64,000 nt of DNA from Nonomuraea sp. PA05 (GTDB lineage: Bacteria; Actinomycetota; Actinomycetes; Streptosporangiales; Streptosporangiaceae), in contig NZ_VSEY01000032.1 in assembly GCF_008086045.1 (NCBI RefSeq), positions 62,001-126,000 of the forward strand, read 5' to 3'. Below the pieces are notes generated by a model. That model worked only from the letters and a program-made list of their open reading frames with translations, had not been told where the DNA came from and ran no database searches. Shown here piece by piece: positions 34,951 through 43,499 of the stretch (the stretch's first letter is position 1; each line of letters opens with the position of its first letter). The position numbers and the translations under genes are program-made.

Positions 34951-36507
34951 ATGAACCGTTTGTCAGGTGTCCTGGCCGTCATCGTCCTCGGGCTTGCCGC
35001 CGGGTGCTCCGACCCGACGAACGCCCGGTCCCAGAGCCGCTCGCCGTACGCACTCAACCTCCACCTGTACCAGAAGCCGAAGCGCTTCTCCCCGCTGGAT
35101 CCCCCCAGCGGTCCCGACCAGCAGGTCATGACCTTGATCTTCGACAACCTGCTGACCGTCGACGATTCCTACGCCTACTCGCCACGCCTGGCCGCCCGCT
35201 GGCAGGTGGAAGAGGACCGCATCACCTTCCACCTGCGCCAGGGCTTGTCATGGAGCGATGGCAAGCCGTTCAGCAGCAAGGACGTGCTGTTCACCTACGA
35301 ACTGCTGGCCGACCCCGGGAGCGGCAGCGCGATGGCGGGCAAGCTGGCCGCGGCCACCTTCGAGGCCCCGGACGACCACACCTTCGTGATCAACCTGACC
35401 AGGCCGAACGCCGGATTCCTCAGCTTGATCGCCGGGCCGTTCGCCTTCATTCTGCCCGAGCACGTGCTCGGCCGGGAGCCGGTGGACAAGATCGCTAACA
35501 GTGCCTTCTTCGCCCACCCGACGGTCGGCATGGGCCCGTACACCTTCGTGCGCCACAAGACCGACCAGTACGTGGAACTGGCCGCCAACCCGCACTACCG
35601 CAAACCCATCGCCATCCCCGCGATCTTCCTCAAACCCATCGGCTCCGACGCGGCGACCGCGCAACTCGGCACCGGCGAGCTGGATCTGGTCCAGGTCTCC
35701 CCGACCGACCTGCGGACGGTGGAAGCGTTCAAGGGCGTCACCGTCACGGCGAAACCGAGCCCCGGCTTCGTCCGGCTGGCCATCAACCAGAGCGATCAGA
35801 AGGATCGGCGCTCCGCCGATCCCCGGGTGCGGCAGGCCATCCTCCACGCGATCGACCGCAAGGCGCTGGTAGCCAACATCCTGGCAGGCAGAGGCCGGGT
35901 GCAGAACTCCTCGTTCGTCGTCTCCTGGGCGCTGCCCGGCGGGCTGGAGGAGTACGCCTACGATCCGGCCAAGGCCAGGGCCCTGCTGTCCGAGGCGGGC
36001 TGGACGGCCGGCGAGACGATGACGCTGTCCTGGATCCCCGGCCAGCGCGACCGTGACGCGGCGGCCACGGTGGTGCAGGCCGCGCTCAGCGCGGTGGGCA
36101 TGAGCGTCGAGCTCAAGCCGGTACAAGCGGCCGAACTGCTGCAATCCTACGACCGGCGCACCTTCGACCTGGCGCTCTTCGGCGGAGGCGGCTACGCCGT
36201 GGACCCCTCCAGCAGCGCCGCCATCCTCAGTTGCGCCGCCTTCTACCCCAGGGGCGGGAACGTCGGTGACTTCTGCGACCCGTCGCTGGACGCCCTCACC
36301 GCCCAGGCCGACGCCCGTACCGATCAGGACCGGCGCGCCGAGCTCTACCAGCAGGCGGCGATCAAGGACAACGCCCAGGTTCCCTACGCGTGGTTGTACA
36401 ACCCCGACATCCTGTGGGCCGCCGGTTCGCGGCTGCGCGGCTTCAGACCCAGCGGCGACCCCGCCACCGGCTTCTGGAACGCCGACGAGTGGAGCCTGGC
36501 CGGCTGA
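34951..36507 (+). CDS. ABC importer, peptide-type substrate-binding lipoprotein
   Basis: A 518-residue family-5 binding lipoprotein. The lipobox is GLAAGC with cysteine 19. Class motifs include RFSPLDPPSG, ITFHLRQGLSWSDGKPFSSKDV, VGMGPYTFVRH and RVRQAILHAIDRKALV. The mature protein is held on the outer face of the membrane and feeds the permeases encoded next. It shares only family-level resemblance with the binding protein at 9172, so the ligand probably differs. Four more transporter genes follow with 4-base or shorter overlaps: a complete and independent importer. Confidence 0.92.
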   Translation: MNRLSGVLAVIVLGLAAGCSDPTNARSQSRSPYALNLHLYQKPKRFSPLDPPSGPDQQVMTLIFDNLLTVDDSYAYSPRLAARWQVEEDRITFHLRQGLSWSDGKPFSSKDVLFTYELLADPGSGSAMAGKLAAATFEAPDDHTFVINLTRPNAGFLSLIAGPFAFILPEHVLGREPVDKIANSAFFAHPTVGMGPYTFVRHKTDQYVELAANPHYRKPIAIPAIFLKPIGSDAATAQLGTGELDLVQVSPTDLRTVEAFKGVTVTAKPSPGFVRLAINQSDQKDRRSADPRVRQAILHAIDRKALVANILAGRGRVQNSSFVVSWALPGGLEEYAYDPAKARALLSEAGWTAGETMTLSWIPGQRDRDAAATVVQAALSAVGMSVELKPVQAAELLQSYDRRTFDLALFGGGGYAVDPSSSAAILSCAAFYPRGGNVGDFCDPSLDALTAQADARTDQDRRAELYQQAAIKDNAQVPYAWLYNPDILWAAGSRLRGFRPSGDPATGFWNADEWSLAG

Positions 36508-37466
36508 TGCTCGCCTACCTCGCGCGCCGGCTCCTGATCAACGCGGCGGTCTTCCTGCTCATCAGCGTGGGCGTGTTCCTCCTGGTCCGGGCCGCTCCCG
36601 GCGACCCGGTCCTGACGATGGTCGACCCCGAGCAACTGGCCTCGGGCACGTCGGCGTTCATCGCCGCCAGACGTGCTGAACTCGGACTGGACGCGCCGGT
36701 CGTGGTCAGGTACGGCATCTGGCTGCGCGACGCGCTCAGCGGCGACCTCGGCTACTCCTTCGTCAGCGGCCGTCCGGTGGCCGAGGCGCTCGGCGAGCGG
36801 GTGGGGCCCACTGTGCTGCTCATGAGCGCCGCCCTGGCGATCGGCCTGACGCTGGCCGTGGCGGCGGGCACCCTGGCCGCGACCCGGCGCGACAGCGCGA
36901 TCGACCACATCACGACCGTCGCCGGCCTGGGCATGATCTCGTTGCCCAGCTTCTTCCTGGGCATCGCCGCGATCTACCTCTTCTCGCTGAAGCTCGGCTG
37001 GGCGCCGTCTTCCGGCATGTCCACCCCGGGCGACGGCGGCGGCGCCGACATCCTGGCCCACCTGGTGCTGCCCGCGGCCATCCTGGCCCTGTCCGTCGCC
37101 GGGCCGTTCACCCGCTACGTGCGAGCCGGGCTGCTGACCGAGCTCAGCGCCGACTACGTGCGCACGGCCGAGGCCAAGGGCGCCGGTCCCGCCCGGGTGC
37201 TGCTGCGGCACGCGCTGCGCAACGCGCTTGTCCCGCTCGTGACCGTCACGATGATCTATATTCCGCAGCTCCTGGCCGGGGCGGTCGCCCTGGAGCAGGT
37301 CTTCGCCTGGCCGGGCATGGGGCAACTGGCCGTCAGCTCGGTCGGGCAGCTCGACCATCCGGTGGTGACGGGCTTCGCGATGTACGCCGCGGTGCTCGTG
37401 CTGATCTGCAACCTCGCCGCCGACCTGCTCAACGCGGTGGCCGACCCGAGAATCGGTGTGTCATGA
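36507..37466 (+). CDS. ABC importer permease, DppB type
   Basis: A 319-residue membrane permease with six predicted helices. Its N-terminal segment (LLINAAVFLLISVGVFLLVRAAPGDPV), LSGDLGYSFVSGRPV block and EAA loop (VRTAEAKGAGPARVLLRHALRNAL) identify the DppB class. Its ATG shares one base with the stop of the binding-protein gene, and its end overlaps the DppC-type gene. Confidence 0.92.
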   Translation: MLAYLARRLLINAAVFLLISVGVFLLVRAAPGDPVLTMVDPEQLASGTSAFIAARRAELGLDAPVVVRYGIWLRDALSGDLGYSFVSGRPVAEALGERVGPTVLLMSAALAIGLTLAVAAGTLAATRRDSAIDHITTVAGLGMISLPSFFLGIAAIYLFSLKLGWAPSSGMSTPGDGGGADILAHLVLPAAILALSVAGPFTRYVRAGLLTELSADYVRTAEAKGAGPARVLLRHALRNALVPLVTVTMIYIPQLLAGAVALEQVFAWPGMGQLAVSSVGQLDHPVVTGFAMYAAVLVLICNLAADLLNAVADPRIGVS

Positions 37467-38341
37467 CGGCGGACGTCACGCCCGCCGTGCCGGGAGGGCC
37501 GTACCCGTCGGCCGCCCGGCGCTTCCTGCGCAACCGCATGGCGCTGGCCGGAGCCTCGTTCCTCGCCGTCACCGGCGTACTGGCGCTGGCCGCCCCGCTG
37601 GTGGCCGGGTACGACCCCAACGCGATGGAACTGGCGGCCTTCCGCGAGCCGCCATCGGCGGCGCACCCGTTCGGCACCGACTTCTACGGACGCGACGTGT
37701 TCGCCAGGCTGGTGCACGCCGCCAGGGTGTCGCTGCTGGTCGGGCTTGTGTCGTCGCTGACGGCGATCGCGATCGGCTCACTGCTGGGCGCGCTGGCCGG
37801 CATGTTCGGCGGAGCGCTCGACGCCGTCGTCATGCGCGTCGCCGACGTGGTGCTCTCCTTTCCCACGCTGGTCGTCATCGTCGCGCTGGCGGGCGTGCTC
37901 GGGCCGGGCACCGCGATGCTGGTGCTCGTCTTCGCCACGTGCAACTGGCCGACCACCTGCCGCGTGGTGCGCGGGCTGACGCTGTCGCTGCGCGAACGGG
38001 AGTACGTCCAGGCCGCGCGCACCTTCGGCGCCGGACGCCTGACGGTGATCGGCCGCCACGTGCTGCCCGCCGTCCTGCCGCAGGTCGCGGTGGCCGGGAC
38101 GCTGCTGGTGGCGCAGCTCATCCTGCTGGAGGCGGTGCTGTCCTTCCTGGGCCTCGGCGTACGGCCGCCACAGGCGAGCTGGGGCAACATGCTGGCCGAC
38201 GCGCAGAATCTCACCCTCATCCAGACCGCGCCGTGGTTGTGGCTGCCGCCCGGCCTGGCCATCGCGCTGACCGTCCTGGCCGTGAACTTCGTCGGCGACG
38301 GCCTGCGCGACGCCGTGGACCCGCGAGGAGCACGCGCATGA
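37463..38341 (+). CDS. ABC importer permease, DppC type
   Basis: A 292-residue permease. The class hallmark HPFGTDFYGRDVFARLVHAARVS follows an N-terminal helix, and the EAA loop is VQAARTFGAGRLTVIGRHVLP. It forms the transmembrane channel with the DppB partner. It overlaps neighbours on both sides by 4 bases, so the operon is tightly coupled. Confidence 0.92.
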   Translation: MTADVTPAVPGGPYPSAARRFLRNRMALAGASFLAVTGVLALAAPLVAGYDPNAMELAAFREPPSAAHPFGTDFYGRDVFARLVHAARVSLLVGLVSSLTAIAIGSLLGALAGMFGGALDAVVMRVADVVLSFPTLVVIVALAGVLGPGTAMLVLVFATCNWPTTCRVVRGLTLSLREREYVQAARTFGAGRLTVIGRHVLPAVLPQVAVAGTLLVAQLILLEAVLSFLGLGVRPPQASWGNMLADAQNLTLIQTAPWLWLPPGLAIALTVLAVNFVGDGLRDAVDPRGARA

Positions 38342-39315
38342 CGCCGTTGCTCGCCATCGACGACCTCGCGGTGGAGTTCCCCACGCCCGGCGGCGCGGTG
38401 CGCGCCGTGGACGGAGTCAGCCTGCGGATCGCGCCGGGCGAGATCCTCGGCGTGGTCGGTGAGTCCGGCTCGGGCAAGAGCGTCACCGCACTGTCGGTGC
38501 TCCGTCTGGTACGGCCGCCGGGACGGGTGGTGCGCGGCAGCGTGCGCTTCGCCGGCGAGGACCTGCTGGCCCTGCCCGCGGCCCGGCTGCGCCGCATCCG
38601 GGGTCACCGCATCGCGATGATCTTCCAGGACCCGATGACGGCGCTCAACCCGGTCGTCCCGGTCGGCGCGCAGATCGCCGAGGCCATCAGGCTGCACCAG
38701 CCGCGCCTCGGCCGCGCGGCCGTGCGCAATCGCGTACTGGAGCTGATGGCCCGCGTCGGCATCGCCGATCCCGCGGGCCGTCGCGGCCGGCACCCGCACG
38801 AGTACTCCGGCGGCATGCGCCAGCGCGCGATGATCGCGATGGCGCTGGCCAACGAGCCCGACCTGCTCATCGCCGACGAACCCACGACCGCACTGGACGT
38901 CACCAGCCAGGCCCAGGTGCTGGACCTGCTCGACACCGCCAGACGGGAGTCCGGCGCCTCGGCGCTGCTCATCACGCACGATCTGGGGGTGATCGCCGAG
39001 CTGGCCGACCGGGTCGCGGTCATGTACGCGGGCCGCGTCGTGGAGCACGGCGACGTACACGCGATCTTCACCACTCCCCGCCACCCCTACACGCGCGGCC
39101 TGCTGGCCAGCCGGCCCGGCTGCCGGCCGACGGAGAGCCTGACGCCGATCGGCGGCAGCCCGCCCACCGCGCAGGCGCCGCCGTCCGGGTGCGCCTTCGA
39201 GCCGCGGTGCGCGTTGAGCGCCGGCCGCGGCGCCTGCCGGGCAGACCGTCCAGGGCCGGTCACGGTGGCCGCCGGTCACCTGTCGGCCTGTCACTTCCAT
39301 GAGGAGCTGGCGTGA
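38338..39315 (+). CDS. ABC importer ATPase, DppD type
   Basis: A 325-residue ATPase with Walker A GESGSGKS, FQDPMTALNP, signature YSGGMRQR and Walker B LLIADEPTTALD. The C terminus has the OppD/OppF-type extension with the cysteine-containing segment CAFEPRCALSAGRGAC, ending in a final CHFHEE. It couples ATP hydrolysis to transport with the following DppF-type protein. The start overlaps the DppC stop. Confidence 0.92.
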   Translation: MTPLLAIDDLAVEFPTPGGAVRAVDGVSLRIAPGEILGVVGESGSGKSVTALSVLRLVRPPGRVVRGSVRFAGEDLLALPAARLRRIRGHRIAMIFQDPMTALNPVVPVGAQIAEAIRLHQPRLGRAAVRNRVLELMARVGIADPAGRRGRHPHEYSGGMRQRAMIAMALANEPDLLIADEPTTALDVTSQAQVLDLLDTARRESGASALLITHDLGVIAELADRVAVMYAGRVVEHGDVHAIFTTPRHPYTRGLLASRPGCRPTESLTPIGGSPPTAQAPPSGCAFEPRCALSAGRGACRADRPGPVTVAAGHLSACHFHEELA

Positions 39316-40373
39316 GAGAGCTCGGCCCGGCCGCCGAGGGGGCAGGGGAACCCGTCCTGGCCGTCGAGGGGGCAGGGGAGCCGCTGCTGGCCGTCGAGGG
39401 CCTGGTCAAGCACTTTCCCAGCCGCGGCGGGGTCCTGCGCGGGCGGACCGGGCCGATTCGAGCCGTCGACGGCGTGGACCTGGAGCTGCACGCCGGCCGT
39501 ACCCTCGGGCTGGTCGGCGAATCCGGCTGCGGCAAGACCACGACCGGCCGGCTCGTCGTGGGTCTGGCCAAGCCCACCTCAGGCCGGATCCGTTACGCGG
39601 GGCGCGACCTGGCCGCCCTGTCCCGCAGACGGCTCCGCCCGCTGCGCGGCGAGATCCAGTACGTCTTCCAGGATCCGTACTCGTCGTTGTCGCCGAGGCT
39701 GACCGTCCACGAGATCGTCGCCGAGCCGCTGCGCACTCTCGGCCGTTACCGCGACGGCGGACGGCGGCGGGTCGGCGAACTGCTGGAGCTGGTCGGCCTG
39801 TCGCCCGAGCAGGCCGGCCGCTACCCGCACGAGTTCTCCGGCGGCCAGCGCCAGCGCGTCGGCATCGCCAGGGCGCTCGCACTCGACCCGCGCGTGCTGG
39901 TGCTGGACGAGCCCGTCTCGGCCCTGGACGTCTCGATCCAGGCGCAGATCGTCAACCAGCTCGCCCAGCTGCAGCGCGAACTTGGCCTTGCCTACCTGTT
40001 CATCTCGCACGACCTGTCGGTCGTCCGGCACCTGGGCGACACCGTGGCGATCATGTACCTGGGCCGGATCGTGGAGGAGGGCCAGGCCGCGCAGGTCTTC
40101 ACCCGGCCGGCGCACCCCTACACCCAGGCGCTCATCTCTGCCCTGCCCATCTCGCACCCGCGCCATCGCGGCGACAGAAATCGGATCGTGCTCGCCGATG
40201 ACGTGCCCAGCCCGGCGAACCCGCCGTCGGGCTGTCGCTTCCGTACCCGCTGCTGGAAGGCCCAGGACCGATGCGCGCGGCAGGAGCCGGCGCTGACCGG
40301 TACGGGACACCGGGTCGCCTGCCACTTTCCCGAGCCCTCCGAGCCGGGCCGCACGCACGTCGCTCACCTGTGA
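39312..40373 (+). CDS. ABC importer ATPase, DppF type
   Basis: A 353-residue ATPase: Walker A GESGCGKT, FQDPYSSLSPR, signature FSGGQRQRVG, Walker B LVLDEPVSALD and the C-terminal CRFRTRCWKAQDRC extension. GTG 39312 overlaps the previous stop. The first 30 residues are unusual: the stretch EGAGEP-LAV occurs twice in tandem (about 9-28) because of a 30-base direct duplication, and it is unlike the short N terminus of relatives. This looks like a recent slippage event and should not affect the ATPase core. It is the last gene of the transporter operon. Confidence 0.9.
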   Translation: MRELGPAAEGAGEPVLAVEGAGEPLLAVEGLVKHFPSRGGVLRGRTGPIRAVDGVDLELHAGRTLGLVGESGCGKTTTGRLVVGLAKPTSGRIRYAGRDLAALSRRRLRPLRGEIQYVFQDPYSSLSPRLTVHEIVAEPLRTLGRYRDGGRRRVGELLELVGLSPEQAGRYPHEFSGGQRQRVGIARALALDPRVLVLDEPVSALDVSIQAQIVNQLAQLQRELGLAYLFISHDLSVVRHLGDTVAIMYLGRIVEEGQAAQVFTRPAHPYTQALISALPISHPRHRGDRNRIVLADDVPSPANPPSGCRFRTRCWKAQDRCARQEPALTGTGHRVACHFPEPSEPGRTHVAHL

Positions 40374-40482
40374 GCGGCCGTCATCGCGTGACTCTGCCTG
40401 TCAGGCCATCGAATCCGCCTAGTGGACCGCCCAGTAGCCGCATCGCCCCTTCCATCGGGAGGCGGCAAGGCATATAAGTAAG

Positions 40483-40499
40483 TATCTAGTTCGTTCGTT
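40483..40499 (+). promoter_or_regulatory. 17-bp motif shared with the promoter at 44.9 kb
   Basis: TATCTAGTTCGTTCGTT lies 25 bases before the QuiC-like gene. The reverse strand of 44905-44921 agrees at 14 of 17 positions, including all of TATCTAGT. Both copies sit in AT-richer patches right before start codons of convergent genes, as an operator would. A -10-like TATAAG precedes this copy at 40473-40478. Confidence 0.5.
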
Positions 40500-40524
40500 A
40501 CGACGCCAAGAAGGTGAGACGCCC

Positions 40525-43302
40525 ATGCTCACCGCGGATCACGGCATGCCGACTTCCCCCAGCCGCCGCTCCGAAAGCCTTCCCCTCGCGCTCGCGACGG
40601 TCTGCCTGTCCGGCACGCTGGAGGACAAACTCGTCGCCGCCTCCGCAGCGGGTTTCAGCGGAATCGAGATCTACGAGGACGACCTCATCGTGTCGAACTG
40701 GTCGCCGAGCCGGATCCGGCAGGAGTGCGCCGACCTGGGCCTGTCCATCCACCTCTACCAGCCGTTTCACGACTTCGAGGCGGCACCGCCCGCGACCTTC
40801 CACGTCAACCTCCGCCGGGCGGAGCGAAAGTTCGACGTACTGGAGCAACTCGGCGCGACCACGATGGCGGTCTGCTCGACGACGTCCGCGACCGCCGTCG
40901 ACGACGACGACCTCGCCGCGGAACAGCTCCACACCCTGGCCGGCCGGGCCGCCGGGCGGGGCCTGCGCATCGCCTACGAGGGCCTGGCCTGGGGACGGTT
41001 CGTCAACACGGTCGAACACGCCTGGCGGATCGTCCAGCGCGCCGATCACCCCGCGCTTGGCTTATGCCTCGACAGTTTCCACGTGTTCGCCCGCGGTGAC
41101 GACCCCGCCGCGATCCGGGCCGTTCCCGGGCCGAAGGTGTTCCACCTGCAACTCGCCGACGCCCCGCGGCTGCACATGGACGCACTCGAGTGGAGCGAAC
41201 ACCATCGGCTCTTCCCCGGGCAAGGCGTCTTCGACCTGGCCGGCTTCGTCGGCCACGCCTTGGCCGGCGGGTACGACGGCCCGCTGTCGATCGAGGTGTT
41301 CAACGACGTGTGCCGGCAGGCGGATCCCCGGCAGGTCGCCGTGGACGCGATGCGCTCGTTGCTGTCGCTGGAAGAGACGGTCGGCACCCTCGGCCCGGTG
41401 GCGGTCCGTGAGCGGGTTCGGCTGGGCGACCTGCCCCCGGCCCCGCGGCTGGACGGTCTCGTGTTCACCGAACTGGCCGTGGACGAGATCTCCGGCCCGA
41501 GCGTGGCGCGGGCGCTCACCGCTCTCGGGTTCACCCATACGGGCCGGCATCGCTCCAAGCCGGTGCACTTGTGGTCACAGGGCGGAGCCCGGCTGCTGTT
41601 GAACTTCGCCCCGCAGAGAACGGTGCCGCCGGGCACCGCGGCCATCTGCGCGCTGGCGGTGGAGAGCACCGACCCGGCAGGCTCGGCCCGGCGCGCCGAG
41701 CGGCTGCTGGCGCCCGTGTTACCCCGCGCCCGGCGCGTGGAGGAGGCCGACCTCGACTCCGTGGCGGCCCCCGACGGAACGGCCGTCTTCTTCTGCCGTA
41801 CCGGCGGGGAGGACGACTGGCTGGGCGATTTCGCCCCCACCGGCCGCGCCGAGCACGGAAACGGCCTGCTGACCGGGACGGATCACGTCTCGCTCACCGA
41901 ATCGGTCGACGACTTCGAGCAGGCCGCATTGTTCTATCACGCGGTGCTCGGCCTGCGGGAGACACAGACGGCCACGCTACCCGCGCCCTTCGGGCTGATC
42001 CGTAGCAGAGGGGCGACCGATCCGGAGCACCACGTCCGGATCAGCCTCAACACCGCGCCGCTCCGACGGGGCGACTGGGCTCCGGCGGTGCCGAACCCGC
42101 AGCACATCGCCTTCACCACCGACGACGCCATCGCCACCGCGCGGGCGATGCGCGCCCTCGGCGCGCCGCTGCTGCCGATCCCCGACAACTACTACGACGA
42201 TCTGGACGCCCGCCTGGAGCTGTCGCCGGCGCTCCTGGCGGCGATGAGGCGGCACTCCATCCTGTACGACAGCGATCAGCACGGCGAATACCTGCACTTC
42301 TACACCGAGATGCTCGGCGCGCGGATCTTCTTCGAAGTGGTGCAGCGGGTGGGCGAGTACTCCGGCTACGGCGCCCCGAACAGCGCGGCCGTGCGCATGG
42401 CCGCGCACCGCAGGCGCCGGCTGACCACGCTGAAGGAGCCCTCGGCCGTCGCCGGCGGCGAGGGGGCGCACGACTACTCACTGGCGCATCTCACGGCGCT
42501 GAGCCTGTCCCCGCCCGAACTGGTGAGCGCCGCCGCCGACGCGGGCTACCGATACGTGGGCCTGCGCATGACCAAGGTCACCCCGCACGAGCCGCATCAC
42601 CCCCTCGCCACCGACCCCGCACTGATGCGGGCGACCAAGGTCCGGCTCGCGGCCACGGGCATCGAGGTGCTCGACATCGAGCTGGCCAGGATCCCGCCCG
42701 AGGCCGACCCGGCGAGCTTCCTGCGCTTCCTGGAAGCGGGAGCCGAACTCGGGGCCCGCCACGTCATCACGCAACTCCCCGATCCGGACTTCACCCGCAA
42801 AGCCGACAGGTTCGCGCGACTGTGCGAGCTGGCCAGGCCGCTCGGCCTCACCATCGACCTCGAGTTCCCCTCGTGGACCCAGACGGGCGATCTGACCGGG
42901 GCCGTCCGCGTCCTGCGAGAGGCCCGCCAGCCCAACGCGGGCATCCTCATCGACTTGATCCACTTCGCGCGCTCCGGCTCCAGCGTGGCCGAGCTCCGGG
43001 AGCTGCCACCCGAGTGGTTCCGCTTCGCCCACGTCTGCGACGCCCCCGCCGCGGCGCCGGCCACCCAGGAGGAGATCATCCATGCCGCGCGCTTCGAGCG
43101 GCTGTTCCCCGGCGAGGGCGGCCTCGACGTGCACGGCATCCTCGGCGCCCTGCCGCCCGGGATCCCGTACGCCCTGGAGATCCCACGGGCGACCCTCGTG
43201 GCCCAGGTGGGCGCCAAGGAGCACGCCCGCCTCGCGATCACCGCCGCACGCCGCCATCTCGACGCGACCGCCCGGCGGACGGGACCCACCGCGGCGGCCT
43301 AG
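40525..43302 (+). CDS. Three-part fusion: TIM barrel, HPPD-like dioxygenase, TIM barrel (QuiC-related)
   Basis: A 925-residue protein. Residues about 20-285 are a xylose-isomerase-like barrel with candidate metal ligands in YEGLAWG (Glu 152), CLDSFH (Asp 183, His 186) and SIEVFN (Glu 257). Residues about 310-630 form a 4-hydroxyphenylpyruvate-dioxygenase-like VOC region with the iron triad kept: His 454 (DHVSL), His 527 (QHIAF) and Glu 604 (FFEVV). These two parts match bacterial QuiC-type 3-dehydroshikimate dehydratases, about 600-630 residues long. Residues about 650-915 add a second isomerase-like barrel (IEVLDIEL, IDLEFPSW, ILIDLIHFAR, ALEIPRA). Aromatic (quinate/shikimate) catabolism making protocatechuate is likely for the first barrel; the second barrel may act on a related polyol or keto acid. 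Confidence 0.82.
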   Translation: MLTADHGMPTSPSRRSESLPLALATVCLSGTLEDKLVAASAAGFSGIEIYEDDLIVSNWSPSRIRQECADLGLSIHLYQPFHDFEAAPPATFHVNLRRAERKFDVLEQLGATTMAVCSTTSATAVDDDDLAAEQLHTLAGRAAGRGLRIAYEGLAWGRFVNTVEHAWRIVQRADHPALGLCLDSFHVFARGDDPAAIRAVPGPKVFHLQLADAPRLHMDALEWSEHHRLFPGQGVFDLAGFVGHALAGGYDGPLSIEVFNDVCRQADPRQVAVDAMRSLLSLEETVGTLGPVAVRERVRLGDLPPAPRLDGLVFTELAVDEISGPSVARALTALGFTHTGRHRSKPVHLWSQGGARLLLNFAPQRTVPPGTAAICALAVESTDPAGSARRAERLLAPVLPRARRVEEADLDSVAAPDGTAVFFCRTGGEDDWLGDFAPTGRAEHGNGLLTGTDHVSLTESVDDFEQAALFYHAVLGLRETQTATLPAPFGLIRSRGATDPEHHVRISLNTAPLRRGDWAPAVPNPQHIAFTTDDAIATARAMRALGAPLLPIPDNYYDDLDARLELSPALLAAMRRHSILYDSDQHGEYLHFYTEMLGARIFFEVVQRVGEYSGYGAPNSAAVRMAAHRRRRLTTLKEPSAVAGGEGAHDYSLAHLTALSLSPPELVSAAADAGYRYVGLRMTKVTPHEPHHPLATDPALMRATKVRLAATGIEVLDIELARIPPEADPASFLRFLEAGAELGARHVITQLPDPDFTRKADRFARLCELARPLGLTIDLEFPSWTQTGDLTGAVRVLREARQPNAGILIDLIHFARSGSSVAELRELPPEWFRFAHVCDAPAAAPATQEEIIHAARFERLFPGEGGLDVHGILGALPPGIPYALEIPRATLVAQVGAKEHARLAITAARRHLDATARRTGPTAAA

Positions 43303-43499
43303 ACGGCGCCCCGGGAGGGGCTTGGTTCCGGGCCCTTCTTGCTGGTCGGGGCCTCGCATGACGCGGCGCATGGTGCGAGCCGGCGCCGCGCGTCGGAGAC
43401 TCGGAGCAGGCGCAGGGATGTCCGGCAACCGAACGGTGCCGCCTCGTTGACGGCGCCTTCGCGCGCCCGCTCACGATCGCCGCCTGTCCGCCCGCCCTC

